Shown here: positions 1-5,696 of the stretch, in pieces
How positions within the stretch are numbered: the first letter of the stretch is position 1
Layout: every line of letters starts with the position of its first letter
From: Clostridia bacterium
GTDB lineage: Bacteria > Bacillota > Clostridia > Christensenellales > Borkfalkiaceae
Reading direction: 5' to 3'
NCBI GenBank assembly: GCA_900767195.1
Contig: CAAFYG010000086.1
Location: 1 to 14,844, forward strand
DNA length: 14,844 nt
Made by a program: the position numbers and the translations under genes
The notes under the pieces: model-generated
Seen by the model: only the letters and a program-made list of their open reading frames with translations
Databases searched by the model: none
Told to the model about the DNA's origin: nothing

Positions 1-60
1 CAGTCAACTACGTTGACAGCTCCCCCCAAGGGGAAGCCACGAAGCGGCTGCCCATTTTTT
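1..60. repeat. End of a dispersed intergenic repeat of modular hairpins
   Basis: The segment contains GTCAAC-tac-GTTGAC (3-17) followed by a CTCCCCCCAAGGGGAAG core. The core is the reverse complement of the CTTCCCCTTGGGGGG core in the repeat block at 1981-2260, so both belong to one repeat family in opposite orientation. The element is cut by the window edge. Positions 61-124, between it and the alkD-like stop codon, hold a weak AT-rich stem (TTTTCTC/GAGAAAA) without a U-tract. I see no gene and no convincing terminator there. Confidence 0.6.
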
Positions 61-124
61 CGCGCTTTTCTCCCCTTAGAGAAAAAACGAAAAAGAGAAG
101 CTTTCAATCTTGCAATAGAAAATC

Positions 125-841
125 TTATTTCCGTAAAGTTTTTAATAATTCTTTATCTTCCGCCGAAACCCGATACGAATCCCGGCACTTCGAAATCGCC
201 TTATTCATCGTAAACTTATTCAAGCGCGGCGCGCCCGTAAGATACGCCAGCGTCTTATCCCGAAAATGCGTAAAACATTCCGCAATCAGCCACGCGTTCG
301 CCATATTCACGTAATATTCCTGCTCGCTTTCCAGGCTGTCCGCCGCCCGCAGAATTCCGTCCGTATACCCGGGCGTCGCGCTCATTTTCAATAAAATGAT
401 CACCCCCAGCCGCCGCACGAACGTATGCGCCTTATCTTGCAAACATTTCAGGGCAAATTCAAAAAATTTCGGCTTGTTCTCTTTCGTAAGCGCAAATTTA
501 ATGCAATCCGTCGCCGCCCACGTATCCGCCCGCCGCGCATACGGCAACGCATAGCTTTTAAATTCGTCAAAATCTTTGAATTTCCCGATCAGCTTCCCCC
601 GGATCATCACTTCCGTGTGATTTTCCCACAATTCAAGCGACAAAAATTCCCGTACGTTTCCCTTCCGTATTTCCCGCACGATCCGATCGACTTCCGCGCT
701 CGGTACGGCAATCGCAGGCAACGCCGTATTCACAATCCGCCTCTCCCACGCGCCCTTCTCTTCGCCTTTCGAAAGCGTAAGCAAATACCGCGAAAATTCT
801 TCGCCGTCCGCTTTTTCCCAATGTTCTCTCGTAAGTTGCAT
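125..841 (-). CDS. DNA alkylation repair protein, AlkD-like HEAT-repeat glycosylase
   Basis: The product is a cytoplasmic all-helical protein of about 238 residues that matches the DNA_alkylation family. These enzymes excise N3- and N7-alkylated purines without flipping the base. Counting from the upstream ATG at 847, the sequence has W110 and D114 in RADTWAATD, R145/R146 in FVRRLG and W186 in NMANAWLIAE. Their spacing agrees closely with the catalytic W109, D113, R148 and W187 of Bacillus cereus AlkD, and the length is typical. Two in-frame ATGs exist at 847 and 841. AGGA directly abuts the first but lies 6 nt before the second, so 841 is the better start. The gene is monocistronic, diverges from the AraC-type gene, and has its own consensus promoter. 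The exact subfamily is inferred from residue pattern alone. Confidence 0.88.
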   Translation of the reverse strand: MQLTREHWEKADGEEFSRYLLTLSKGEEKGAWERRIVNTALPAIAVPSAEVDRIVREIRKGNVREFLSLELWENHTEVMIRGKLIGKFKDFDEFKSYALPYARRADTWAATDCIKFALTKENKPKFFEFALKCLQDKAHTFVRRLGVIILLKMSATPGYTDGILRAADSLESEQEYYVNMANAWLIAECFTHFRDKTLAYLTGAPRLNKFTMNKAISKCRDSYRVSAEDKELLKTLRK

Positions 842-874
842 ATTCATTCCTTTTTCGTTTTAAGCTTTAAGGTT

Positions 875-903
875 ATTATACCGTACTTCCTTAAAATTGT
901 CAA
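875..903 (-). promoter_or_regulatory. Sigma-A promoter of the alkD-like gene
   Basis: On the minus strand TTGACA (898-903), a 17-base spacer and TATAAT (875-880) form a full consensus promoter. Initiation would fall near 868, about 25 nt before the start codon. It faces away from the promoter of the AraC-type gene. Confidence 0.85.
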
Positions 904-933
904 GCATGCGCGCAGACTGCCGTAAGTTTAAAA

Positions 934-975
934 TTCTTGCGCAACATTTTCGTTTTCTTGCCGCATTTTTCTTGC
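934..975 (+). promoter_or_regulatory. Three TTCTTGC direct repeats, candidate AraC-type operator
   Basis: TTCTTGC occurs at 934-940, 955-961 and 969-975. The first two are 21 bp apart, two helical turns, which is the usual spacing of AraC-family half-sites. The third overlaps the -35 box at 972-977. A perfect TTGCGCAA palindrome (937-944) overlaps the first copy. The position between divergent promoters suggests control of one or both genes. The assignment to the adjacent regulator is inference. Confidence 0.4.
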
Positions 976-1000
976 CAACCGCCCCGAAAAACGCTATAAT
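972..1000 (+). promoter_or_regulatory. Sigma-A promoter of the AraC-family gene
   Basis: TTGCCA (972-977), a 17-base spacer and TATAAT (995-1000) lie about 33 bp before the start codon. The -35 box overlaps the third TTCTTGC repeat, a position where a bound regulator could contact or block RNA polymerase. Confidence 0.8.
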
Positions 1001-1033
1001 ATAGGCATAAAACAAAAAAAAAGGACGACGAAC

Positions 1034-1960
1034 ATGTTTTTACAATCGCAGGATTTTTTAACCCCTTCGCCGATACGCGGCGTAAAACTTTTCGCCTATT
1101 CCCGCGAACGCTACGCAAGCGACTGGAAAAGCTACGAACACGAACACTCCTACGCCGAAATTTTCTACGTGCTTTCGGGCAAAGGCACGTTCCGCACCGC
1201 CGCGAAAGACTATCCCCTGCGGCGCGGTACAATCGTGATCAACAATCCCAACGTGATGCACTGCGAATTTTCTTCGGAAGCCGAGCCGCTCGAATACGCG
1301 GTGTTTTCCATCGAAAACGCGGCGTTCACCGCCTCGTGCGACGAAACCGAAACTCTTTCGCCGTTGCTTTCCGCCGAAGAAACGCAAGAAATCGGTGAGC
1401 AGCCGGAAAAATCGGAGTCAAACGCGCGTTTGAAAAGTTTTGTTTTTTATCGACTGCCCACCGCCGCAGCCGAAAAAGCGGTACAAACGATCGAACGGGA
1501 AATCACCGAAAAACGCCCGCTCTACGAAGCCGTATGCGCCAACGCGTTTTTCGAGTTGTTGTTATTCGTACTGCGCGAAACCCGCCTGAACGCCACCGCA
1601 CGCGAATCGAACGCCGCGCCGAGCGTATCTTCGTACGCGAAAGACTATCTCGACGCGCATTTTATCGAAGAAATCACGCTTGATCGGCTCGCCGCAGCGT
1701 TTTACGTAGGAAAATACCACCTTGCGCACACGTTCAAAGCCGCGTTCGGGGTATCGCCGATGCGGTATCTCGCCACGGTGCGCTGCAATCGGGCGCGAAA
1801 ATTATTGTTACGCGGCTCGTATTCCATAGCGGCGGTGTCGGTATCGGTGGGGTATTCGTCGGTCTCGTACTTTTCGGCGGCTTATAAAAAAGCATTTGGC
1901 GAAACGCCGCAGGAAACGCGCAAACGCGCCCGCTCCGCCGCAAATTCCAAAGAGAAATAA
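1034..1960 (+). CDS. AraC-family transcriptional regulator with N-terminal cupin sensor
   Basis: This 308-residue protein has the standard two-part AraC layout. Residues ~15-100 form a cupin-type sensor domain with the motif HEHSYAEIFYVLSGKG (H37, H39, E42), where a small effector would bind. Residues ~200-300 form the two helix-turn-helix DNA-binding domain: first HTH ~215-240 (LDRLAAAFYVGKYHLAHTF) and second ~263-290 (IAAVSVSVGYSSVSYFSAAYKKAFGETP), with the family signature ending in G-x-TPQ. An AAGGA ribosome binding site at 1021-1025 sits 8 nt before ATG 1034. Family and domain order are secure; the effector and target genes are not visible. It diverges from the alkD-like gene but does not resemble the Ada/AlkA methyl-sensing regulators: no N-terminal Ada cysteine cluster is seen. 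Its own divergent spacer is the likeliest operator. Confidence 0.92.
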   Translation: MFLQSQDFLTPSPIRGVKLFAYSRERYASDWKSYEHEHSYAEIFYVLSGKGTFRTAAKDYPLRRGTIVINNPNVMHCEFSSEAEPLEYAVFSIENAAFTASCDETETLSPLLSAEETQEIGEQPEKSESNARLKSFVFYRLPTAAAEKAVQTIEREITEKRPLYEAVCANAFFELLLFVLRETRLNATARESNAAPSVSSYAKDYLDAHFIEEITLDRLAAAFYVGKYHLAHTFKAAFGVSPMRYLATVRCNRARKLLLRGSYSIAAVSVSVGYSSVSYFSAAYKKAFGETPQETRKRARSAANSKEK

Positions 1961-1980
1961 AAATTTAGCCTTATTTCAAG

Positions 1981-2260
1981 CCTTCCCCTTGGGTGGGCGG
2001 GCATCGCCCGTTTCATAACGCACCCACAGGGTGTTTCGTAACGGACTGTTACAGGGCGTTTGAAACTAAAATAACTGCCTTTGATATTGCCTTCCCCTTG
2101 GGGGGCGGGCATTGCCCGTTTCGTAACGCACCCACAGGGTGTTTCGTAACGGACTGTTACAGGGCGTTTGAAACTAAAATAACCGCCTTTGATATAGCCT
2201 TCCCCTTGGGGGGAAGGTGGCAAGGCATAGCCTTGACGAATGAGGGGCGCAGCCCATTTT
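1981..2260. repeat. Tandem modular-hairpin repeat, two full units plus a variant third end
   Basis: Unit 1 (1981-2089, 109 bp) and unit 2 (2090-2197, 108 bp) are nearly identical. Both start CCTTCCCCTTGGG and contain CGGGC-atc/att-GCCCG, CACCC-aca-GGGTG and GTAAC-ggact-GTTAC hairpins, ending in a GAAACTAAAATAAC tract. A third start at 2198 runs into a different tail with CAAGGC-ata-GCCTTG and GGGC-gca-GCCC hairpins. Open frames cross the repeat on both strands but only mirror the repeat and are not believed to be genes. The flanks, 1961-1980 and 2261-2362, show no gene. No clear terminator follows either convergent gene, so the hairpins may serve that role. Confidence 0.8.
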
Positions 2261-2362
2261 TGATTGTCTGAATATTTCCGATAAAAATTTCTTAAAATTA
2301 AAGGCGCGTAATCCCTTCCCGTTCATCGAACAATATCGCCACGCAATTTTCAATCGTAGGCT

Positions 2363-2734
2363 TTATAATTTTTCCGCCGCTTCCAATTTTTCAAGTTGTT
2401 CCGCAAAGCTTTCCAAACGCATTTTATCCGTTTCAGAAAGCTTTTTGTATATTTCAAGCAGCCGTTTCGCCCCGCCCGCGGCGTTTTTCTTTTTCGCGCC
2501 ATACGCGTTTTTTTCATTGTCCGAGACGTTCTCGCGAAGCCTGCCGCTTAAAAGATAATCCACAGAAACGTTGAAAAACGCCGATAAGCTTAAAAGCGTT
2601 TCGATCGACGGCTCGCGCGCGCCCGTTTCCCACGAAGCCACCGTCGATTGAGAAACGTTCAATTCCCGCGCAAATGCTTTCTGCGATATTTCGTAAGATT
2701 TGCGCAATTTTTTCAGATTTTCGGAAAAATTCAT
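2363..2734 (-). CDS. XRE/HTH_3-family transcriptional repressor
   Basis: A 123-residue DNA-binding protein. Residues ~6-62 are a Cro/C1-type helix-turn-helix domain with the recognition stretch SQKAFARELNVSQSTVASWE (18-37) and the common EPSIETLLSLSAFFNVSVDYLL continuation. Residues ~88-123 are a charged amphipathic helix (RLLEIYKKLSETDKMRLESFAEQLEKLE), a likely dimerisation segment. It is transcribed divergently from the membrane protein at 2943-4019, and repeated sequence lies around that gene's -10 box, so local repression of the neighbour and perhaps of itself is likely. A GGCGGA sequence upstream of the ATG is only a moderate ribosome binding site. The HTH call is secure. The target is inferred from position. 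Confidence 0.9.
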   Translation of the reverse strand: MNFSENLKKLRKSYEISQKAFARELNVSQSTVASWETGAREPSIETLLSLSAFFNVSVDYLLSGRLRENVSDNEKNAYGAKKKNAAGGAKRLLEIYKKLSETDKMRLESFAEQLEKLEAAEKL

Positions 2735-2763
2735 TTTGTTCCGCCTTTGTCTTCGCCCGAAAT

Positions 2764-2780
2764 CCCCTTGCGGGGTTTTT
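2764..2780 (+). other. GC hairpin followed by five T, role unclear
   Basis: CCCC-ttgc-GGGG (2764-2775) is followed by T5 (2776-2780), the form of a short rho-independent terminator on the plus strand. No plus-strand gene ends just before it. On the minus strand it lies in the leader of the XRE mRNA as CCCC-GCAA-GGGG, a GNRA tetraloop hairpin. Either blocking of read-through toward the next promoter or an mRNA leader element is possible. Confidence 0.35.
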
Positions 2781-2800
2781 CGGCAAATGCTTTTTCTTCT

Positions 2801-2828
2801 ATAATATATTTGCGCAAAAAAATCTCAA
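2801..2828 (-). promoter_or_regulatory. Probable promoter of the XRE repressor gene
   Basis: On the minus strand TTGAGA (2823-2828), a 16-base spacer and TATTAT (2801-2806) form a reasonable sigma-A promoter. The transcript would have a leader of about 60 nt containing the GCAA hairpin. The promoter is back to back with the one at 2869-2897. Confidence 0.55.
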
Positions 2829-2868
2829 ATACAAATATTTAAAATATAAAAAATATCGCGAAAAGTAG

Positions 2869-2897
2869 TTGACAACCACATTTAGTAATGATATAAT
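2869..2897 (+). promoter_or_regulatory. Consensus promoter of the Pro/Gln-tailed membrane protein gene
   Basis: TTGACA (2869-2874), a 17-base spacer and TATAAT (2892-2897) match the full consensus. Such a strong promoter beside a repressor gene usually implies that it is normally held off. Confidence 0.85.
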
Positions 2898-2925
2898 AAT
2901 TACAGTTAGTGATATTCAGTTATAC
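2885..2925 (+). promoter_or_regulatory. Candidate repressor operator around the -10 box
   Basis: An inverted repeat GTAAT (2885-2889)/ATTAC (2899-2903) with a 9-bp centre brackets the TATAAT box. Just downstream AGTTA occurs at 2905 and 2918, and TTAGTRATGATAT-like words recur. The location over the -10 and start site suits the divergent XRE protein. Binding is inferred, not shown. Confidence 0.35.
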
Positions 2926-2942
2926 AAGGAGAGCGAAACGAA

Positions 2943-4019
2943 ATGTTTGATTTAAAGAAGTACAACGGCGCGATGAAAAAGCTCACGATCGCGGAGCTGA
3001 TATTAAGCGCGGTTACGTTTTTTTGCATACTGTTTCTGTTCGTGTTGCCGTGTTTCAAAGCAAGCGTAAGTTTAGATGGCATAAGCTTGGATGTTTTACT
3101 GTTGGAATCGGAAAACGCCGAGCAAAAAATTTTTTACGATAAAGTGCGCGCGGCATTGCGTGCCGAAATTGCAAACGGCAACGATCCCGAAATCGTAACG
3201 TTTTCGTTTTCGATCGTCGAAGAAATCAGACTGATGATTGCCATTTTTAAAAGCGGCGCTCCCGGCCCGGAGTACCTGTTCAGTATGGTTCTTTTCATTC
3301 CCGTCGCTTTGGGCGTAACCTATCTGTTTATGTGCGCAAGCAATATCGTAAAAAGTTGCAAAAAACTTTTTTCCGACGATATCGGCAACGCAACGTTGTC
3401 ATTTTTCAACGATATAAAAGCGAGCGGTGACAAAAAGACGAAAAAATCCGCCTACGAACAATATCAAGCTTTCAACTTAGTGATTGTAATCGCTATGATA
3501 CTGTTTCTTCTCCATTCGTTAAGGGCATTAGGCGGAATAACGACTTTTGTTGCGCACATTTCGGGCATTACTGCCGCGGGATATTTCGCGCTGTTGCTCG
3601 CCATAGTCGCCTGTGGTTTAAATTTTTATACGAATAAGCAAAAGAAAACATTGAAAGCGAAGCTTTTAAAAGCCGATTACGAAGATCGCCGGAGCGTGGA
3701 AGCCGCGTTGCAACGTTCCCCGTTTGATTTGCACACGCCCGCCGAAAACGCGCCGAAACAACATTTCCTGCCGCAAGCGCAACCGTCGCAAAATCAGCCG
3801 ACGCCGCCGCTCGGGCAACAAACGCCGCCTGCATATACGCAAGCCACGCAGAACATGCAAGCCTTTTATCCGCCGTATATGCCCGCTTACTACGTACCGT
3901 ATGCGCAAATGCCCGCCGAAGCGCAACCGCCACAGCAACAGCAACAACCGCAACCGCCCGCAAACACGCAAGCCGCGCAAACTCCGCCCGCCGCGCCGGA
4001 CGATACAAACCGACAATAA
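2943..4019 (+). CDS. Four-helix membrane protein with a Pro/Gln-rich C-terminal tail, function unknown
   Basis: I do not recognise a named family. The 358-residue protein has hydrophobic helices at ~16-38, ~112-133, ~177-194 and ~208-228. An extracytoplasmic-type loop of ~70 residues lies between helices 1 and 2, and a Lys-rich loop (160-170) between helices 2 and 3. From ~255 to the end it is a low-complexity tail of Pro, Gln, Ala and Tyr (Q330-Q335 run, several PPxY/PPYMPxYY patches). Proline-rich tails of this kind often dock partner proteins or span the wall, but that is inference. The ribosome binding site AAGGAG (2926-2931) is 11 nt before the ATG. The gene is monocistronic: consensus promoter in front, strong hairpin terminator behind, likely repressed by the adjacent XRE protein. 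Confidence 0.8.
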   Translation: MFDLKKYNGAMKKLTIAELILSAVTFFCILFLFVLPCFKASVSLDGISLDVLLLESENAEQKIFYDKVRAALRAEIANGNDPEIVTFSFSIVEEIRLMIAIFKSGAPGPEYLFSMVLFIPVALGVTYLFMCASNIVKSCKKLFSDDIGNATLSFFNDIKASGDKKTKKSAYEQYQAFNLVIVIAMILFLLHSLRALGGITTFVAHISGITAAGYFALLLAIVACGLNFYTNKQKKTLKAKLLKADYEDRRSVEAALQRSPFDLHTPAENAPKQHFLPQAQPSQNQPTPPLGQQTPPAYTQATQNMQAFYPPYMPAYYVPYAQMPAEAQPPQQQQQPQPPANTQAAQTPPAAPDDTNRQ

Positions 4020-4025
4020 AAAAAC

Positions 4026-4068
4026 AATTCCCTGCTTTGCCCTTTCCGCAAAACAGGGAATTTATTTT
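4026..4068. terminator. Bidirectional intrinsic terminator between convergent genes
   Basis: AATTCCCTG (4026-4034) pairs with CAGGGAATT (4054-4062), and TTTGC (4036-4040) with GCAAA (4048-4052), giving a stem of about 14 bp with a 7-nt loop. TATTTT follows on the plus strand, and a run of A before the stem gives a U-tract on the minus strand. It can end both the 2943-4019 gene and the convergent 4091-4627 gene. Confidence 0.85.
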
Positions 4069-4090
4069 CAAAAAAACTTTCGGGTAAAAC

Positions 4091-4627
4091 TTATTTCACA
4101 AAGATTTTAAGTGCCGAGCAAGCCGCCGCAACACTCGAGAACACGCCGCCGAGAATAGATCCGATCGCGATTTTCAAATTTTTGCCGTCTTTCAGCGCGT
4201 TCACAATATTTTTCACAAGCGCATTCCACGAACTCGAACCTTCCGATCCTGCCACGGAAACATAAGAAGCCGCCGTGAAGAAGAAGACCGCCGCCGCCAC
4301 GAAACACGCCGCAGCAATCACATTGAGAAGAAACGATTTCTTGCTAAGCGCGGCAAGCACAGCCACCACGCCGCCGCCGAGCGCAAGCAGATACGGAAGC
4401 AAATTCATAAACGAGAAATTCAGAAATGTCACTTCTCCGAATATGGGATAAGTTTCCGAATATCCGAATGCCACCTGCACGCCCGTATACTGAGCCAACA
4501 CGTTTTCGCCCGAAACAAGCTCAACCGCATTCAAAAACATCATGCACACCGCAGCGATCGCAAAAATCACCGCGCCGGCGGAAAGAGCAAGCCCCAAGGC
4601 AGAGGATTTTTTTCTTTTTTTAGCCAT
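4091..4627 (-). CDS. Small four-helix membrane protein, function unknown
   Basis: No family is recognised. Starting at ATG 4627 the protein has 178 residues and begins MAKKRKKSSA, a positive N-terminus expected to stay in the cytoplasm. Helices are at ~10-33, ~74-94, ~99-121 and ~152-174, with an external loop at ~40-70 and a Gly/Ser loop at ~126-134. The open frame continues upstream to 4657, but GGAGGG ending 5 nt before ATG 4627 fixes the start. Its topology loosely resembles the neighbour at 2943-4019, without the tail. It has its own promoter, starts downstream of the DUF1003 gene in the same direction, and shares the terminator at 4026-4068. Partial read-through from the DUF1003 gene is possible because no terminator separates them. 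Confidence 0.8.
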   Translation of the reverse strand: MAKKRKKSSALGLALSAGAVIFAIAAVCMMFLNAVELVSGENVLAQYTGVQVAFGYSETYPIFGEVTFLNFSFMNLLPYLLALGGGVVAVLAALSKKSFLLNVIAAACFVAAAVFFFTAASYVSVAGSEGSSSWNALVKNIVNALKDGKNLKIAIGSILGGVFSSVAAACSALKIFVK

Positions 4628-4650
4628 AACAGCCCTCCATGATAGATTAT

Positions 4651-4664
4651 GTAACAAACGTTAC
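4651..4664. promoter_or_regulatory. Inverted repeat at the transcription start of the 4091-4627 gene
   Basis: GTAAC-aaac-GTTAC lies a few bases downstream of the -10 box (4671-4676), where transcription would start. It could be an operator or a small hairpin at the mRNA 5' end. Only position and symmetry support it. Confidence 0.3.
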
Positions 4665-4670
4665 GCATTT

Positions 4671-4699
4671 ATTGTAGCATATTCGAAAATAAAAATCAA
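4671..4699 (-). promoter_or_regulatory. Promoter of the small four-helix membrane protein gene
   Basis: On the minus strand TTGATT (4694-4699), a 17-base spacer and TACAAT (4671-4676). It begins about 20 bp after the DUF1003 stop codon. Confidence 0.65.
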
Positions 4700-4719
4700 A
4701 TCATTTACGGCGATTTTGT

Positions 4720-5286
4720 TCAAATTTTTTCATTGTTGATTTTTTCGCCGCAATCATTTTCCGCGCAATTTTTTTCATCCGAAACAAGCTCGTCAATACG
4801 TTTCAAAATCTTTTTTTGCGTTTCCGCTACGCTTTCCAGCTTTTTATAAAGCTCGTCGATCACAAATTCGCTTTTCAGATTCACCCGATAATCATTCTCG
4901 GCGCGTTTCCTATCTTTCGCCTCCTGCCTGTTTTGGCTCATCATAATCAACGGCGCTTGTACCGCCGCAATGCACGAAAGCAGCAGATTAAGCAAAATAA
5001 ACGGATACGCGTCGAACGCTTTGGCGGCAAGACATACGTTCAGCACCATCCACACCGCCATCACGGCGATAAAGCTGAAAATAAACGCCCAGCTGCCCGC
5101 AAAACGAGCCACGCCGTCCGCCGCTTTCTGCCCGAACGTAATTTTATCTTCGCGTTCGTTTTTTTCGGAATTTTCCGAAACGTTGGTACTTAAAATTTCG
5201 CTCATCAATTCTTCGTCGGTCAGCTCTTTATCCGTGCTATGAAGAAGTTCCTTAATGATTTTCGCTTTATTTTTTTGAGTATTCAT
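4720..5286 (-). CDS. DUF1003-family membrane protein
   Basis: The 188-residue protein matches the DUF1003 pattern: ADGVARFAGSWAFIFSF leads into helix 1 (~65-85), then VCLAAKAFDAYPFILLNLLLS leads into helix 2 (~95-117), and then the hallmark APLIMMSQNRQEAKDRKRAENDYRVNLKSE region follows. Residues ~1-50 are an acidic, charged N-terminal segment, and ~141-169 a coiled-coil-like segment (LYKKLESVAETQKKILKRIDEL). Both termini are probably cytoplasmic. The family has no settled biochemical role that I can state. The GAGAGG site lies 10 nt before the ATG. The gene has its own promoter and diverges from the RNA/GIY-YIG cassette. Family assignment is firm, function is not. Confidence 0.88.
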   Translation of the reverse strand: MNTQKNKAKIIKELLHSTDKELTDEELMSEILSTNVSENSEKNEREDKITFGQKAADGVARFAGSWAFIFSFIAVMAVWMVLNVCLAAKAFDAYPFILLNLLLSCIAAVQAPLIMMSQNRQEAKDRKRAENDYRVNLKSEFVIDELYKKLESVAETQKKILKRIDELVSDEKNCAENDCGEKINNEKI

Positions 5287-5325
5287 AAAATAAAAACCTC
5301 TCTTGCAAATCGTTTTTGCATAATT

Positions 5326-5354
5326 ATTATACTATAACGATGTAAGAAACGCAA
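5326..5354 (-). promoter_or_regulatory. Promoter of the DUF1003 gene
   Basis: On the minus strand TTGCGT (5349-5354), a 17-base spacer and TATAAT (5326-5331). It is back to back with the RNA promoter at 5408-5436, with about 53 AT-rich bases between them that hold nothing else recognisable. Confidence 0.7.
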
Positions 5355-5407
5355 GTAAATTTTTTAGCGGAACATTACAAAAAAATATTTTTGCGCATAT
5401 AAAAAAC

Positions 5408-5436
5408 TTGATTAAATTTATTTTTTATGATATAAT
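5408..5436 (+). promoter_or_regulatory. Promoter of the structured RNA and nuclease cassette
   Basis: TTGATT (5408-5413), a 17-base spacer and TATAAT (5431-5436) place the transcription start near 5443. That is one base before the 5' arm of the long closing stem, so the RNA would begin almost exactly at its structure. No second clear promoter is seen between here and the nuclease gene. Confidence 0.8.
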
Positions 5437-5442
5437 TAAAAA

Positions 5443-5648
5443 TGCCAAACTAACTTAATACGTGAAATTACGATATAACCTTTCGGGGGATAATTATATC
5501 TGTTTTTTCGCACAATAATATGGCTTGAATTTGATAAAATGCAGATTCTCTCCGTATTATTGTGAGTTTTGCAATTTCACGTAGGTTAGTTTGGCGACTA
5601 TCGGAATCTGCGTTTTTATGCGTCGATTTCGATCGGCGCATTTTTTTT
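5443..5648 (+). ncRNA. Structured ~205-nt RNA with closing stem, pseudoknot and terminator
   Basis: Pairings seen by eye are as follows. Closing stem P1a is GCCAAACTAAC (5444-5454) with GTTAGTTTGGC (5585-5595), 11 bp. P1b is ACGTGAAATT (5460-5469) with AATTTCACGT (5573-5582), 10 bp, joined to P1a by a TTAAT/AG internal loop. Hairpin A is GATATAA (5472-5478) with TTATATC (5494-5500). Hairpin B is CACAATAATA (5511-5520) with TATTATTGTG (5555-5564), extended by TGG/CCG. The 28-nt loop of hairpin B carries GCAGATTC (5541-5548), complementary to GAATCTGC (5604-5611) outside P1, a pseudoknot or switching pair. A UUCG-capped terminator closes the RNA. I cannot match it to a known riboswitch, 6S RNA, group I intron or type III antitoxin. 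It precedes two protein genes without its own coding potential. Confidence 0.78.
5618..5648 (+). terminator. UUCG-tetraloop intrinsic terminator of the structured RNA
   Basis: ATGCGTCGAT (5618-5627), loop TTCG (5628-5631) and ATCGGCGCAT (5632-5641) form a 10-bp stem with one G-U pair, followed by eight T (5641-5648). Because the downstream genes lack a visible promoter, their expression should depend on read-through here, as in leader-controlled or RNA-antitoxin loci. Confidence 0.9.
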
Positions 5649-5696
5649 ACTCAATAGGCGTGTTTGATTAACTAAATGTATGGAGGTAATTAATTT

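Noticed and set aside
1882..2271. Open frames on both strands across the tandem repeat.
   Set aside because: Their translations merely repeat the DNA units and the frames are open because unit length (108-109) and composition allow it. There is no ribosome binding site and no independent protein pattern.
4628..4657. Upstream start for the small membrane protein at 4657.
   Set aside because: GGAGGG lies inside the extension, exactly placed for ATG 4627, and the extension lies in the predicted leader.
5443..5648. The structured RNA as a group I intron or retron.
   Set aside because: No P3/P7-type conserved core, no interrupted host gene and no reverse transcriptase. The RNA ends in its own terminator before the protein genes.
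5443..5648. The structured RNA as a ToxIN-type (type III) antitoxin.
   Set aside because: Those antitoxins are tandem direct repeats of about 35 nt. No such repeats are seen here and the downstream protein is a GIY-YIG nuclease.
5443..5648. The structured RNA as 6S RNA.
   Set aside because: The long closing stem is similar in outline, but the branched inside, the loop-to-tail pair and the placement before a nuclease gene do not fit. Not fully excluded without a covariance-model search.
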